Shown here: positions 1 to 8,901 of the stretch, in pieces
How positions within the stretch are numbered: the stretch's first letter is position 1
Layout of the letters: each line of letters starts with the position of its first letter
Assembly: GCA_001874005.1 (NCBI GenBank)
Contig: MNYJ01000167.1
Coordinates: 1-64,000 of the forward strand
Direction of reading: 5' to 3'
DNA: 64,000 nt
Source of the DNA: Desulfobacteraceae bacterium CG2_30_51_40
GTDB taxonomy: Bacteria; Desulfobacterota; DSM-4660; Desulfatiglandales; Desulfatiglandaceae
Position numbers and translations under genes: made by a program
Notes under the pieces: model-generated
What the model saw: the letters and a program-made list of their open reading frames with translations, nothing else
What the model was told of the DNA's origin: nothing
Database searches by the model: none

Positions 1-26
1 AATATGGGGGTCTTGACTTTAACTGA

Positions 27-287
27 TTGCAGTCAGGCCCCTTTGAGGGGCCAGCAATAGTAATACCTCCGGCACTACCGGAGGATACTTATTCCCCTCA
101 GGAACTGATGGCCGCATTCACCGATATAGGCAGACAACATTATGTGAATCCACAAGACCGCGTACTATTTAAGAAGATCCTTGACAGGGAAGGAAGCATA
201 AGAACCTTCGAAACTCCGCTTTTCAAGAAGGACGGTAATGTGTTGTGGGCGCCCCTGAACGCTCGGGCTGTGAGAGACAAAGAATGA
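27..287 (+). pseudogene. PAS-domain-like fragment (C-terminal part), probable gene remnant
   Basis: 86-aa ORF with PAS-like ...YVNPQDRVLFKKILDREGSIRTFETPLFKKDGNVLWAPLNARAVRDKE; no N-terminal PAS core or output domain in frame. Confidence 0.45.
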
Positions 288-425
288 TGCCGCAACAAAG
301 AAAAGCATGGTGAATCCTGGTTAACCCGCTTGCGAATACATCAGTTACGGGTTATAGGTAAATGAAGATGAAATAGTAGCAGCACATTTACATCTTGATA
401 GATTAACCCAAGGGAGTAGGAGGCT

Positions 426-1307
426 ATGGGACTGAGTTCATCTTTAGTCGGAATGCGCTTCAAGGACATGGTCAGTGAGGTCACCTGGCGCTGGGCCATG
501 AACTATGCAGCCTCCATTGAGGACAATAATCCTTTTTACTTTGACGATGAAAGGGAGGATAGCATTATCGCTCCTCCGATGTTGGCAGTAGCCGTCACCT
601 TTCCGGTGATCGAGCGTATATGGGAGTTCGTGGAGGGAACGGATTTTCCTATCGAGATTCTGCCAACAATGGTCCACTATACCGAGCATCTTCAATTTCT
701 CAGGCCCATAAAGCCGGATGAGGTACTATACGTCAAGGGAAAAGTGGCGGCCATCATTCCCCACAGGGCTGGAACCCAGGTGGTGATTCGCTTTGATGCG
801 ACAGACAAAAGCGGTGAAGAGGTGTTCTGCGAGCATATAGGCGCCATGATGCGGGGGATTCAGTGCGATGACCAAGGAGGAGGCGCAGAGGCCTTGCCAA
901 GGGTCCCGGAACCGCAGAAAGTCGAAGGACAAGTCTGGGAATCAAGGGTCAAGATAGATCCGCTAAGGTCTTTCATCTACGACGGATGCTCCCGGATATT
1001 TTTCCCCATCCACACATCCCGGAGTTTCGCGCGGCAGGTGGGACTTCCGGGCATCATACTCCAGGGAACGGCAACCCTTGCCTACGCGGCGCGTGAGATC
1101 ACGAATCTGGAGGCGGGAGGAGATCCCCGGAGGCTCAAGACCCTGTCTTGCCGGTTCAGCGGCATGGTCCTGCCGGGAACGGAGATAATCGTCCGTCTTA
1201 TGGGCCGACAACTACATGAAAAAGAAGCGCATCTTCATTTCGCTGTGTTCAATGGAGACGGGCAGATTGCAGTGAACAAAGGGTACGCACTGATAGATAT
1301 GAGTTGA
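426..1307 (+). CDS. MaoC-like / FAS1-like double hot-dog dehydratase-family protein
   Basis: 293 aa; N-half AASIEDNNPFYFDD, C-half FFPIHTSRSFARQVGLPGIILQG resemble MaoC-type hot-dog signatures; next to acyl-CoA synthetase. Confidence 0.65.
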   Translation: MGLSSSLVGMRFKDMVSEVTWRWAMNYAASIEDNNPFYFDDEREDSIIAPPMLAVAVTFPVIERIWEFVEGTDFPIEILPTMVHYTEHLQFLRPIKPDEVLYVKGKVAAIIPHRAGTQVVIRFDATDKSGEEVFCEHIGAMMRGIQCDDQGGGAEALPRVPEPQKVEGQVWESRVKIDPLRSFIYDGCSRIFFPIHTSRSFARQVGLPGIILQGTATLAYAAREITNLEAGGDPRRLKTLSCRFSGMVLPGTEIIVRLMGRQLHEKEAHLHFAVFNGDGQIAVNKGYALIDMS

Positions 1308-1490
1308 AACACACACCGGACTAACCAACAGCCAGGGCGCAGACTGACGAAAGATGAAAATAACCCCCACCCTGCCCCTCCCCCGTGAAAGTGGAGGGAA
1401 CGTTGTCAGAGTTCGCCAATGCATTAACCATCAACGCTGAAGCATACAGGAGCAGCGGCATATCCATATAAAAGGAGGCAGGAGGCAATT

Positions 1491-3206
1491 ATGACCGAAG
1501 GCCAGTTTATCAGGATGGAAAGGTTAAATGATTACATAACTTATTGGGCCGAAAGAAGGCCTGATCTGCCGGCTATGACCCAGCATGAGGACGGGAAGAC
1601 TGTATCCTACAAGCAATTCAACCGCTTCATAGACTTATTCGCCCTGAGACTCATGAGCATGGGAATCGGCAAAGGGGACAGGGTGGCCAGCATGCTGGTC
1701 CTGATCCCAGAGCACATGATGCTCATGTATGCCTGCTTTAAAATTGGAGCCATCTTCTGCCCCCTGGACCTGAGACTCAAGGAAGAAGAGGTTGTCCGCG
1801 ATATATCCAAGATAATGCCAAAGGCCTTTTTCTTTCTGGGTAAAACACCTGTCAAGGACTTTAGAGAGGTCGGGAAAGCCGTCAAGGGCAAATGCCCTTA
1901 CGTGGAATACCTGGTCCAGTTTACCCCGAACCCGCCCCCCGGAGAACTGCTGGACGGAGCAATCGCAATAACGGAGATGATGGATAAGAAAAAGATTGTC
2001 CTTCTGATGCTCAAAAACGCCATAACCGGATCACTCAAGAAGGCTTTTAGGGAAATAGAGGCAAGAACCCCGGCACTCATAATTTATACAACGGGTACGA
2101 CCGGAGATCCCAAGCCTGCCGTGCTGTGCCATGAAAACATAATCGTCCAGAATGAGATCCTTGCCAGAGGAATGAACCAGAAGCCTGAGGGGAGTCTCAG
2201 GATACTCATAAATCTTCCGCCAAGCCATGTGGGATGCGTGACAGAATGCTTCATGACCACCATGTTCCTTGGAGGAACTACTGTGCTTCTGAGGATTTTC
2301 GATGTCAAAATGACCCTTGAGGCAATAGAGAAAAGGAAAGTCAACGCCCTTGGCCAGATCCCGACACAGTTCCGTATGCTCTGGAATCATCCGGACTATC
2401 AAAAGTATGACTTGAGCAGTCTCCGATTTGTGGCTTACGCAGGCTCCGCCGTGGATCTGCCCTTTCTGAAGAAACTCTCAGGCATGGCGCCCATGTTCGG
2501 CACAGGGATCGGCATGACAGAAAACGCTGGTTTTGCCACCTTTACCCCTCCAGGGATACCGGTTGAGGAGATGGTGGGCCAGGTGGGACAGGCCTTTGAA
2601 GACCTGGCAAAGGTAACAGTCAGAAAGCCCATGGCCCCCGACGGCACTGCAGGAGAGGAACTCCCGGACGGCGAGACAGGCGAGATCTGCTATCACCCGC
2701 CTATAGTTTTTCTCGGTTATTACAACATGCCTGAGGAGACGAAAAAGGCCATATCAACGGAGGGAATTCTCTATACAGGGGATCTTGGATATTTCAAGGA
2801 GTTAGGCTCCTACCGGGCGCTGCACCTTGCCGGACGAAGAAAATTCATCATTAAGCAGAAGGGATACAATGTCTTTCCTGACGAGGTTGAATCCTTCATA
2901 GCCCGGCTTCCGGGCGTGGATGTCGCCGAAGTGGTAGGCGTCAAACACGATATCTTCGATGAAGGCATCTTCGCCTTCGTAAAGCCTGCCAAGGGTTCCA
3001 ATGTCACTGTGGAGATGGTCATGGAGCATTGCAGGGATATCGCCTCCTACAAGAGACCCCAGCACGTGGAGATATGGCCTGAAGGCGAGGATTTTCCCAT
3101 AACCCGGAGCACCAAGGTGGACAAACTGGCACTGGGTAAGAAGGCCGAGGAGATAGTCCAGCGGCTGCGCAAAGAAGGCGGATGGGATCGGCAAGGGGTT
3201 AAGTAA
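1491..3206 (+). CDS. AMP-dependent acyl-CoA synthetase/ligase
   Basis: 571 aa; IIYTTGTTGDPKPAV AMP-binding motif, YTGDLGYF, KGYNVFPDEVE; upstream purine-rich RBS aaaggaggcagg. Confidence 0.9.
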   Translation: MTEGQFIRMERLNDYITYWAERRPDLPAMTQHEDGKTVSYKQFNRFIDLFALRLMSMGIGKGDRVASMLVLIPEHMMLMYACFKIGAIFCPLDLRLKEEEVVRDISKIMPKAFFFLGKTPVKDFREVGKAVKGKCPYVEYLVQFTPNPPPGELLDGAIAITEMMDKKKIVLLMLKNAITGSLKKAFREIEARTPALIIYTTGTTGDPKPAVLCHENIIVQNEILARGMNQKPEGSLRILINLPPSHVGCVTECFMTTMFLGGTTVLLRIFDVKMTLEAIEKRKVNALGQIPTQFRMLWNHPDYQKYDLSSLRFVAYAGSAVDLPFLKKLSGMAPMFGTGIGMTENAGFATFTPPGIPVEEMVGQVGQAFEDLAKVTVRKPMAPDGTAGEELPDGETGEICYHPPIVFLGYYNMPEETKKAISTEGILYTGDLGYFKELGSYRALHLAGRRKFIIKQKGYNVFPDEVESFIARLPGVDVAEVVGVKHDIFDEGIFAFVKPAKGSNVTVEMVMEHCRDIASYKRPQHVEIWPEGEDFPITRSTKVDKLALGKKAEEIVQRLRKEGGWDRQGVK

Positions 3207-3286
3207 ATGTGGCTTCGGCCTCTCCTCTATGACTACATTTAAGAAAAGGGGCTTGTAGCCCACAATATTATAATGGAGGAATTTCG

Positions 3287-4663
3287 ATGAAAGAATTTAA
3301 CACCCAGCAAGTCTCTGAGCTGGCTGGCATGGTTGGTAAGGAACGTTTTTCAAAGGGACAGTCCAACCGTGAACTTCATTTGCACGACATATCATTCCAC
3401 CAGGGAATGCTTCCTGCGGGGATCATCTGGCCTGAGTCAACCGAAGAGGTGGCGGATATCTTGGCCTGGGCCTATGAGCAGAACGTCCCCGTAACTCCCT
3501 GGGGGGCCGGAACCAGCACTGAGGGTAACCCTGTTCCCACCATGGGCGGGCTTGTTGTGGACATGACCCGAATGGACAGGGTCATTGAGATTCGACCTCA
3601 GGACCTTCAGGCGGATGTCCAGCCGGGCGTTCACCGACTCGAGCTGAACCGCCAGGCCGGCAGACACGGCCTCTTTTTCCCGCCTGATCCGGGGGCAGAT
3701 GCCACCATCGGTGGAATGATTGCCAATAATGCCTCCGGAGTCCAGACAGTGAAGTACGGAGCCACAAAGGACTATGTGATGCGCCTCACCGTGGTGCTGC
3801 CTCAGGGCCGTGTAATTCACACCGGCTGCAGGGCCCCCAAGTCCTCGGCGGGATTTGACCTTACCCGCATCTTTGTCGGCTCGGAAGGGACGCTCGGCAT
3901 TGTAACGGAGGCAACCCTAAAACTGACCGGCATTCCAAGCCACTACCTCGCCGCCATCATCCGTTTTCCCGACTTGGAGAAGGCCTCAGAGGCAGTAGCA
4001 GTGCTTATCGGAGCGGGCCTTGGTCCCGCGGCACTGGAACTCCTGCCTCCCGGTCTTATCCGTCTGATGAACAATGAAAAGGGGCTGGGCCTGCCGGAGG
4101 TACCGTCTCTATTCTGTGAATTCCATGGAATCAGCGAGGGCGCCCTTAAAGAAACCGCCCAGCTCGCAGGCAAGCTTTGCGAAGACTGCGGGGCAGTGAG
4201 CTTCGATTACGCGACTGAGGAGGCGGCCCGAAAGGATCTATGGCGGGCCCGCCACGAGGCTTGGGAAACCATCCACCGAGCCCACCCTGGAAAGGAAACC
4301 CTTATTGTAGATGCGGCTGTTCCCATCTCGCGGTATCCGGAGATGGTAGTGTTCGCGCAAAAGGAGGTTGATCAGGCTCAGTCCATTGGTTATGTCTTCG
4401 GCCACGCCGGAGACGGAAACCTGCACGTTGTTATGGCAGGCGACCCCAAAAACAAGGAGGAATGGGGGCGCATTGAGGCCATCAACCAAGCAGTTGTGGA
4501 AAAGGCCATACATTTTGGCGGCACCTGCACCGGCGAGCACGGAGTAGGAATCGGAAAGCGCAAGTTCATGGCGATGGAACACGGCGAAAGCTACGAACTG
4601 ATGAAGCAGATCAAAAATCTCATTGATCCCAAGGGACTCATGAATCCGGGCAAGATATTCTGA
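3287..4663 (+). CDS. FAD-binding oxidoreductase, GlcD / D-lactate dehydrogenase-like
   Basis: 458 aa; PWGAGTSTEGN, GSEGTLGIVTEATLKL, GHAGDGNLHVVM, GEHGVGIGKRKF. Confidence 0.9.
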   Translation: MKEFNTQQVSELAGMVGKERFSKGQSNRELHLHDISFHQGMLPAGIIWPESTEEVADILAWAYEQNVPVTPWGAGTSTEGNPVPTMGGLVVDMTRMDRVIEIRPQDLQADVQPGVHRLELNRQAGRHGLFFPPDPGADATIGGMIANNASGVQTVKYGATKDYVMRLTVVLPQGRVIHTGCRAPKSSAGFDLTRIFVGSEGTLGIVTEATLKLTGIPSHYLAAIIRFPDLEKASEAVAVLIGAGLGPAALELLPPGLIRLMNNEKGLGLPEVPSLFCEFHGISEGALKETAQLAGKLCEDCGAVSFDYATEEAARKDLWRARHEAWETIHRAHPGKETLIVDAAVPISRYPEMVVFAQKEVDQAQSIGYVFGHAGDGNLHVVMAGDPKNKEEWGRIEAINQAVVEKAIHFGGTCTGEHGVGIGKRKFMAMEHGESYELMKQIKNLIDPKGLMNPGKIF

Positions 4664-4685
4664 AAAATCAGGAATCTCATTAACC

Positions 4686-6176
4686 GTGAAGAGCCGCCCC
4701 AATCACTTTTCCCCTCTCCCCCGGAAGGATGGAGGTGGAATTACCACCGCCGCTCCTGGTGGCCGAAGGAGCTTGCCTGGGGCTCAGGATGAAGAAATCC
4801 AGAAACGCTCCGTGCTGCTGGTTGCAATAGCCAGCTCCTTTATGACCCCCTTTATGGGATCAGCGACCAATGTTGCCCTTCCGGCCATCCAGGCGGATTT
4901 CCGTATGGACGCGATAATTCTTGCCTGGATTCCCACGGCATATCTTCTGGCGAGCGCGGTCTTTCTGGTCCCTTTCGGCAAGATGGCCGACATCTACGGC
5001 CGCCGAAAGATCTTTTTGTGGGGAATATGGCTTTTCACCCTTTCATCGGTAATGAGCGGTCTTTCCCCCGACCATCACATCCTACTGCTATCAAGGATAT
5101 TCCAGGGGATAGCAAGCGCCATGATCTTTTCTACCGGTCTTGCCATGGTCACATCGGTATTTCCCCCCAACGAACGGGGAAAGGCTATAGGCATGACAGT
5201 GGCCTCGGTTTACATTGGCCTTTCGGCAGGGCCTGTCCTGGGAGGGTTCCTTACCCATCACTTCACCTGGCGGGCCGTCTTTTTCACCGCAGTGCCGCTG
5301 GGCACTCTAACCATTTATCTGACCGCGATGAAACTAAAGGGGGAGTGGGCCGAGGCCGAGGGCGAGAGCCTTGACGTCCTTGGTTCCGTCATCTATGGAG
5401 CAGCCATAACCCTTCTGATGTATGGTCTTTCCGCCCTTAATTCTGTTTTAGGCATGGCGGCCCTACCTGCAGGGCTCGTTCTGCTGGCTGTCTTTGTATG
5501 GTATGAATCGCGTATTCGCTATCCCGTCTTCAATCTTGAACTCTTCCTCAACAACAGAACCTTTGCTTTTTCAAGCCTTGCGGCCCTTATAAATTACGGA
5601 GCCAACTTCGCTGTTGCATTCCTTCTGACTCTTTATCTGCAGTTCATCAAGGGTCTCAGTCCACAGGCATCAGGGATGGTTCTAATCGCACAGCCGATAG
5701 TAATGGCCCTTTTCTCTCCCTTGGCAGGGAGGCTCTCAGACCGTATTGAACCGAGGATACTTGCCTCGGTGGGCATGGGCATCTCGGCTCTTGGACTTCT
5801 GATCATGAGCCTTATGGGCGCTCAGACCTCAACAGGCATGATAATCCCAAATCTTATCCTGATGGGATTAGGATTCGCTCTTTTCTCATCACCCAACATG
5901 AGCGCAATCATGGGGGCCGTGGAGAAGAAATATTACGGTATAGCCTCAGGAGCGGTAGCCTCAATGAGACTCCTCGGCAACATGGTCAGCATGGGTATAG
6001 CAACACTTATATTCTCCCTGTTCATTGGGCCTGTGCAGATAGAGCCTCAACATTATGAGGCTCTCTTAAAAGGAATCAAGACCGCTCTTGTCGTCTTCTC
6101 CCTCCTTTGCGCATCAGGCATATTGGCATCCCTTGCCAGGGGAAGGATGAGGTCAGATAACCGTCAGCAGAGATAA
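4686..6176 (+). CDS. MFS drug-resistance-type transporter (EmrB/QacA-like); start codon uncertain
   Basis: multi-TM protein; GKMADIYGRRKIFLWGI, GPVLGGFLTHHFTWRAVFF motifs. Confidence 0.85.
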   Translation: MKSRPNHFSPLPRKDGGGITTAAPGGRRSLPGAQDEEIQKRSVLLVAIASSFMTPFMGSATNVALPAIQADFRMDAIILAWIPTAYLLASAVFLVPFGKMADIYGRRKIFLWGIWLFTLSSVMSGLSPDHHILLLSRIFQGIASAMIFSTGLAMVTSVFPPNERGKAIGMTVASVYIGLSAGPVLGGFLTHHFTWRAVFFTAVPLGTLTIYLTAMKLKGEWAEAEGESLDVLGSVIYGAAITLLMYGLSALNSVLGMAALPAGLVLLAVFVWYESRIRYPVFNLELFLNNRTFAFSSLAALINYGANFAVAFLLTLYLQFIKGLSPQASGMVLIAQPIVMALFSPLAGRLSDRIEPRILASVGMGISALGLLIMSLMGAQTSTGMIIPNLILMGLGFALFSSPNMSAIMGAVEKKYYGIASGAVASMRLLGNMVSMGIATLIFSLFIGPVQIEPQHYEALLKGIKTALVVFSLLCASGILASLARGRMRSDNRQQR

Positions 6177-6351
6177 GAGTCTCAGGGATATAAATTTCGA
6201 CTGGCTTTCCCTGGCAGGATACCCGAAAGGAGGCTTGTGAAGAGCTGCCATGATTTTTTTAGTTCATATAGTGCCCTATTTATCTACAAATAGCACCGGC
6301 CGATAAATCCTCAACTAGTCCGTGAAACAACTCTCTTCAAAATATTAAAAC

Positions 6352-6368
6352 ATATAGATATGCTATAT
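6352..6368. promoter_or_regulatory. Inverted repeat ATATAG-N5-CTATAT upstream of MarR-family gene
   Basis: perfect 6-bp arms seen in sequence. Confidence 0.3.
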
Positions 6369-6418
6369 CCATGAGATATGGCAGCGCTAAAATATTTCAA
6401 GAAACTGCAAGAAACTTC

Positions 6419-6462
6419 TTGACATGCTGACTTGAGACATTAGAATGGTTCACATCATGAAC
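6419..6462 (+). promoter_or_regulatory. Sigma70-like promoter (TTGACA-N16-TAGAAT) followed by GTTCA-N5-TGAAC operator-like inverted repeat
   Basis: -35 6419-6424, -10 6441-6446; IR 6448-6462; directly upstream of MarR-family gene. Confidence 0.5.
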
Positions 6463-6477
6463 TTTTGGAGATGACAC

Positions 6478-6936
6478 TTGGATAAACCTGTCAACGAAAA
6501 TCAGCTCGACCAATTCAAAAGCCTAATTGCCAAGCTCTTCCAGTGCTGCCAGGCGCGGATGCAGTACCAGAGCGAAAAGTTCGGCCTTCCTGAAGCGGAA
6601 TTGCGCTGCCTGATTCTTTTTGGGCAAGAGCGATACCTTACATCCAAGGGGATCGCAATCAAGATGAACGTTGTCAAGTCACGGGTCACCAAGGTCGTTC
6701 AGGGTCTTGTCAAAAGAGGGCTCATACATCGGGTTCCGGATCCAAAGGATTCAAGGGTCAGCCTTCTTGCCCTGACCGCTGATGGACAGCGAAAGATAGA
6801 TAAGATCAATCAGTTCATAGACAGCATCCACTGGGAGGTACTTTCCCGTATGGCCCAGGAACAGAGAAGAACGCTCCTTCAAAATCTGGATATTCTCTCT
6901 GCAAGTATGGAAGCGGTCAAGGAACTCATGGTTTGA
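6478..6936 (+). CDS. MarR family transcriptional regulator (TTG start)
   Basis: 152 aa; winged-helix KSRVTKVVQGLVKRGLIHRVPDPKDSRVSLLALTADGQ. Confidence 0.88.
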   Translation: MDKPVNENQLDQFKSLIAKLFQCCQARMQYQSEKFGLPEAELRCLILFGQERYLTSKGIAIKMNVVKSRVTKVVQGLVKRGLIHRVPDPKDSRVSLLALTADGQRKIDKINQFIDSIHWEVLSRMAQEQRRTLLQNLDILSASMEAVKELMV

Positions 6937-7022
6937 TAGTTTAATTGGCAGGCTCCAGACCTTTGCGGCGTGGAGCCGATTTTCAGAACCATCCTTAATA
7001 AAGGGTAATTCAGGAGGTAGCC

Positions 7023-7568
7023 ATGGAGGCTTTAGAAAAACAGATTGAGGAAATGAAACAGCGTTTGGATCGTCTGGAGAAGAAAGCGCCTTCCGAAAAG
7101 ATATCCATGATCGTCTTCAGCGGAGATCTGGACAAGGCGCTTGCAGCCTTCGTTATCGCGAACGGTTCCGTAGCAATGGGCCTAGAGGTAGTCATGTTTT
7201 TTACCTTCTGGGGGATACCTCTGCTCAGGGACAAGAAAAAGTCCGTTGGAGGAAAGGATCTGATGAGCAACATGTTTGGATCCATGCTCCCAAAGGGTGT
7301 GGACCAGGCCAAGCTCTCCAAGATGAACATGGGCGGAATGGGCACAAAGATGATTAAGTCCATAATGAAAAAGAAAAACGTGGCGTCCCTGGATCAGATG
7401 CTTGAGATGGCCGGGGAGCTTGGAGTCAGAATCTATGTTTGCGAGATGTCAATGGATCTGATGGGCTTAACACACGAAGAGATGATCCAGTATCCCAACA
7501 TGACCTACTGCGGTGTCGCGAAGTTCCTAGAGGAAGCGATTGACAGCAGGATTCAGCTTTTCATCTAA
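7023..7568 (+). CDS. DsrE/DsrF-like (DsrE2-type) sulfur-carrier family protein
   Basis: 181 aa; MIVFSGDLDKALAAFVIANGSVAMGLEVVMFFTFWGI, VRIYVCEMSMDLMG. Confidence 0.85.
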   Translation: MEALEKQIEEMKQRLDRLEKKAPSEKISMIVFSGDLDKALAAFVIANGSVAMGLEVVMFFTFWGIPLLRDKKKSVGGKDLMSNMFGSMLPKGVDQAKLSKMNMGGMGTKMIKSIMKKKNVASLDQMLEMAGELGVRIYVCEMSMDLMGLTHEEMIQYPNMTYCGVAKFLEEAIDSRIQLFI

Positions 7569-7569
7569 C

Positions 7570-7765
7570 GGTCATGCCCTGATAGGGCACAACGAAGGAT
7601 GAAAATGCCGCATGTCATTCCGGACTTGATCCGGAATCCAGGTATAAAAGCCTGGATACCGGCCTCCGCCGGTATGACGATGTATTTTCATATAAACCCT
7701 CATGCCCTGGTGGGGCACAACGAGAGATGAGAATTGGCGATAGGCCGGAAGGGTTTTCATTTAAG
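7570..7765. repeat. Modular intergenic repeat R2: two copies of the ATGCCCTG..GGGCACAACGA outer arm flanking a GTCATTCCGG-type repeat
   Basis: catgccctgatagggcacaacgaaggatgaaaatg (7573 on) and catgccctggtggggcacaacgagagatgaga (7700 on). Confidence 0.8.
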
Positions 7766-7829
7766 CGCCCCCGATGCGCTGTGAGCGATATCATTTATAA
7801 CATTAGACAGATAGAAAGGAGTTAGAATC

Positions 7830-8072
7830 ATGAGCGAGACAATCAAGGCGGACAAGGTATTTGACCTGAAGGGGCTCCCCTGCCCCATGCCGGTGGTAAA
7901 GGTCAGCAAAGGCATAAAGGAAGTATCGGTAGGCCAGATAATTGAGGCCGTAACCTCAGACCCCGGTGCGCTATCGGATTTTCCCGCCTGGGCCAAGACA
8001 AGCGGTAACCAGATACTTAAGAGCGAACAGGTTGGGAAAGAGACACATTTCTTTATCAAAAGAGTTAATTGA
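7830..8072 (+). CDS. tusA: TusA family sulfurtransferase
   Basis: 80 aa; FDLKGLPCPMPVVKVSKGI (CPxP motif). Confidence 0.9.
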   Translation: MSETIKADKVFDLKGLPCPMPVVKVSKGIKEVSVGQIIEAVTSDPGALSDFPAWAKTSGNQILKSEQVGKETHFFIKRVN

Positions 8073-8191
8073 TCCTTCATTACGGGCCCGCCTCTGGTCC
8101 GGCGTTGAAGTTCTCACAGATAGAGAAGACTGTGTGACATGTAGATTGCCGTGAACCGGAGGAGACCCCTATAATCTATGGGGGAATAGGA

Positions 8192-8899
8192 ATGAAGACT
8201 ATTTATTTTTTAGTTCTTGTGCCGATGGTTTATCTAGCTTTCGCAGTTTTTTTGGCCGGAGTCATTTTTCAGCTTCTCAAGGTTATCAAAAGACCCGCTT
8301 TCAAACCCACACTTGCGATCCATCCGAAGAGAAATCCGGCATTTTTATGGGCAATACTTGACGCCCTACTCCTACCCACGGTCTGGAGACACAAGAGGAC
8401 ACTATGGTTCTTCCTGATGGCCTTTCATATAAGCTTCCTTATGGTTTTCCTGGGTCACCTGGAACTGATAACCGAGATGAGCTGGCTCCAGGTCATAGGC
8501 CATGAGATATTCATGGGGCAGGGATTCCTGGGCCTCATTATGTCGCTTGCGCTTCTATATTTCTTCTTTCGCAGATTCGCCTCCCCGACCAAAGAACTTA
8601 GCGTACCTGAGGACTACCTTCTCCTTATGCTTCTATTTCTCACAGTTGTATTCGGGAGTGAAATGGACTGGGCAAGGAGATGGTACGACTACGGGGAGAT
8701 GTCGGTTCAGGAATACAGGGCATATCTTTCGAGCATCTTTATGTTCAAGCCGAGCATAGCCGCGGTTTCAACATCCGGCCATTCATTCATGCTGGTGTTG
8801 CATGTGTTTTTCGCCAATCTCTTTCTGATGTTTTTCCCCTTCAGTCATTTGATGCATTCAATATTCGGCTTTGCCTTGAACAAGATAAGGAGGGGATAG
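8192..8899 (+). CDS. Respiratory nitrate reductase gamma / DsrM-like membrane cytochrome b subunit
   Basis: 235 aa; multi-TM with His residues (MAFHISFLMVFLGH, GHSFMLVLHVFFANLFLMFFPFSHLMH). Confidence 0.75.
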   Translation: MKTIYFLVLVPMVYLAFAVFLAGVIFQLLKVIKRPAFKPTLAIHPKRNPAFLWAILDALLLPTVWRHKRTLWFFLMAFHISFLMVFLGHLELITEMSWLQVIGHEIFMGQGFLGLIMSLALLYFFFRRFASPTKELSVPEDYLLLMLLFLTVVFGSEMDWARRWYDYGEMSVQEYRAYLSSIFMFKPSIAAVSTSGHSFMLVLHVFFANLFLMFFPFSHLMHSIFGFALNKIRRG

Positions 8900-8901
8900 C
8901 G

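Noticed and set aside
4686-4760. R2-like repeat forming the 5' end of the MFS ORF
   Set aside because: Only a loose resemblance (cacttttcccctctcccccggaaggatgg). Start codon uncertainty noted instead.
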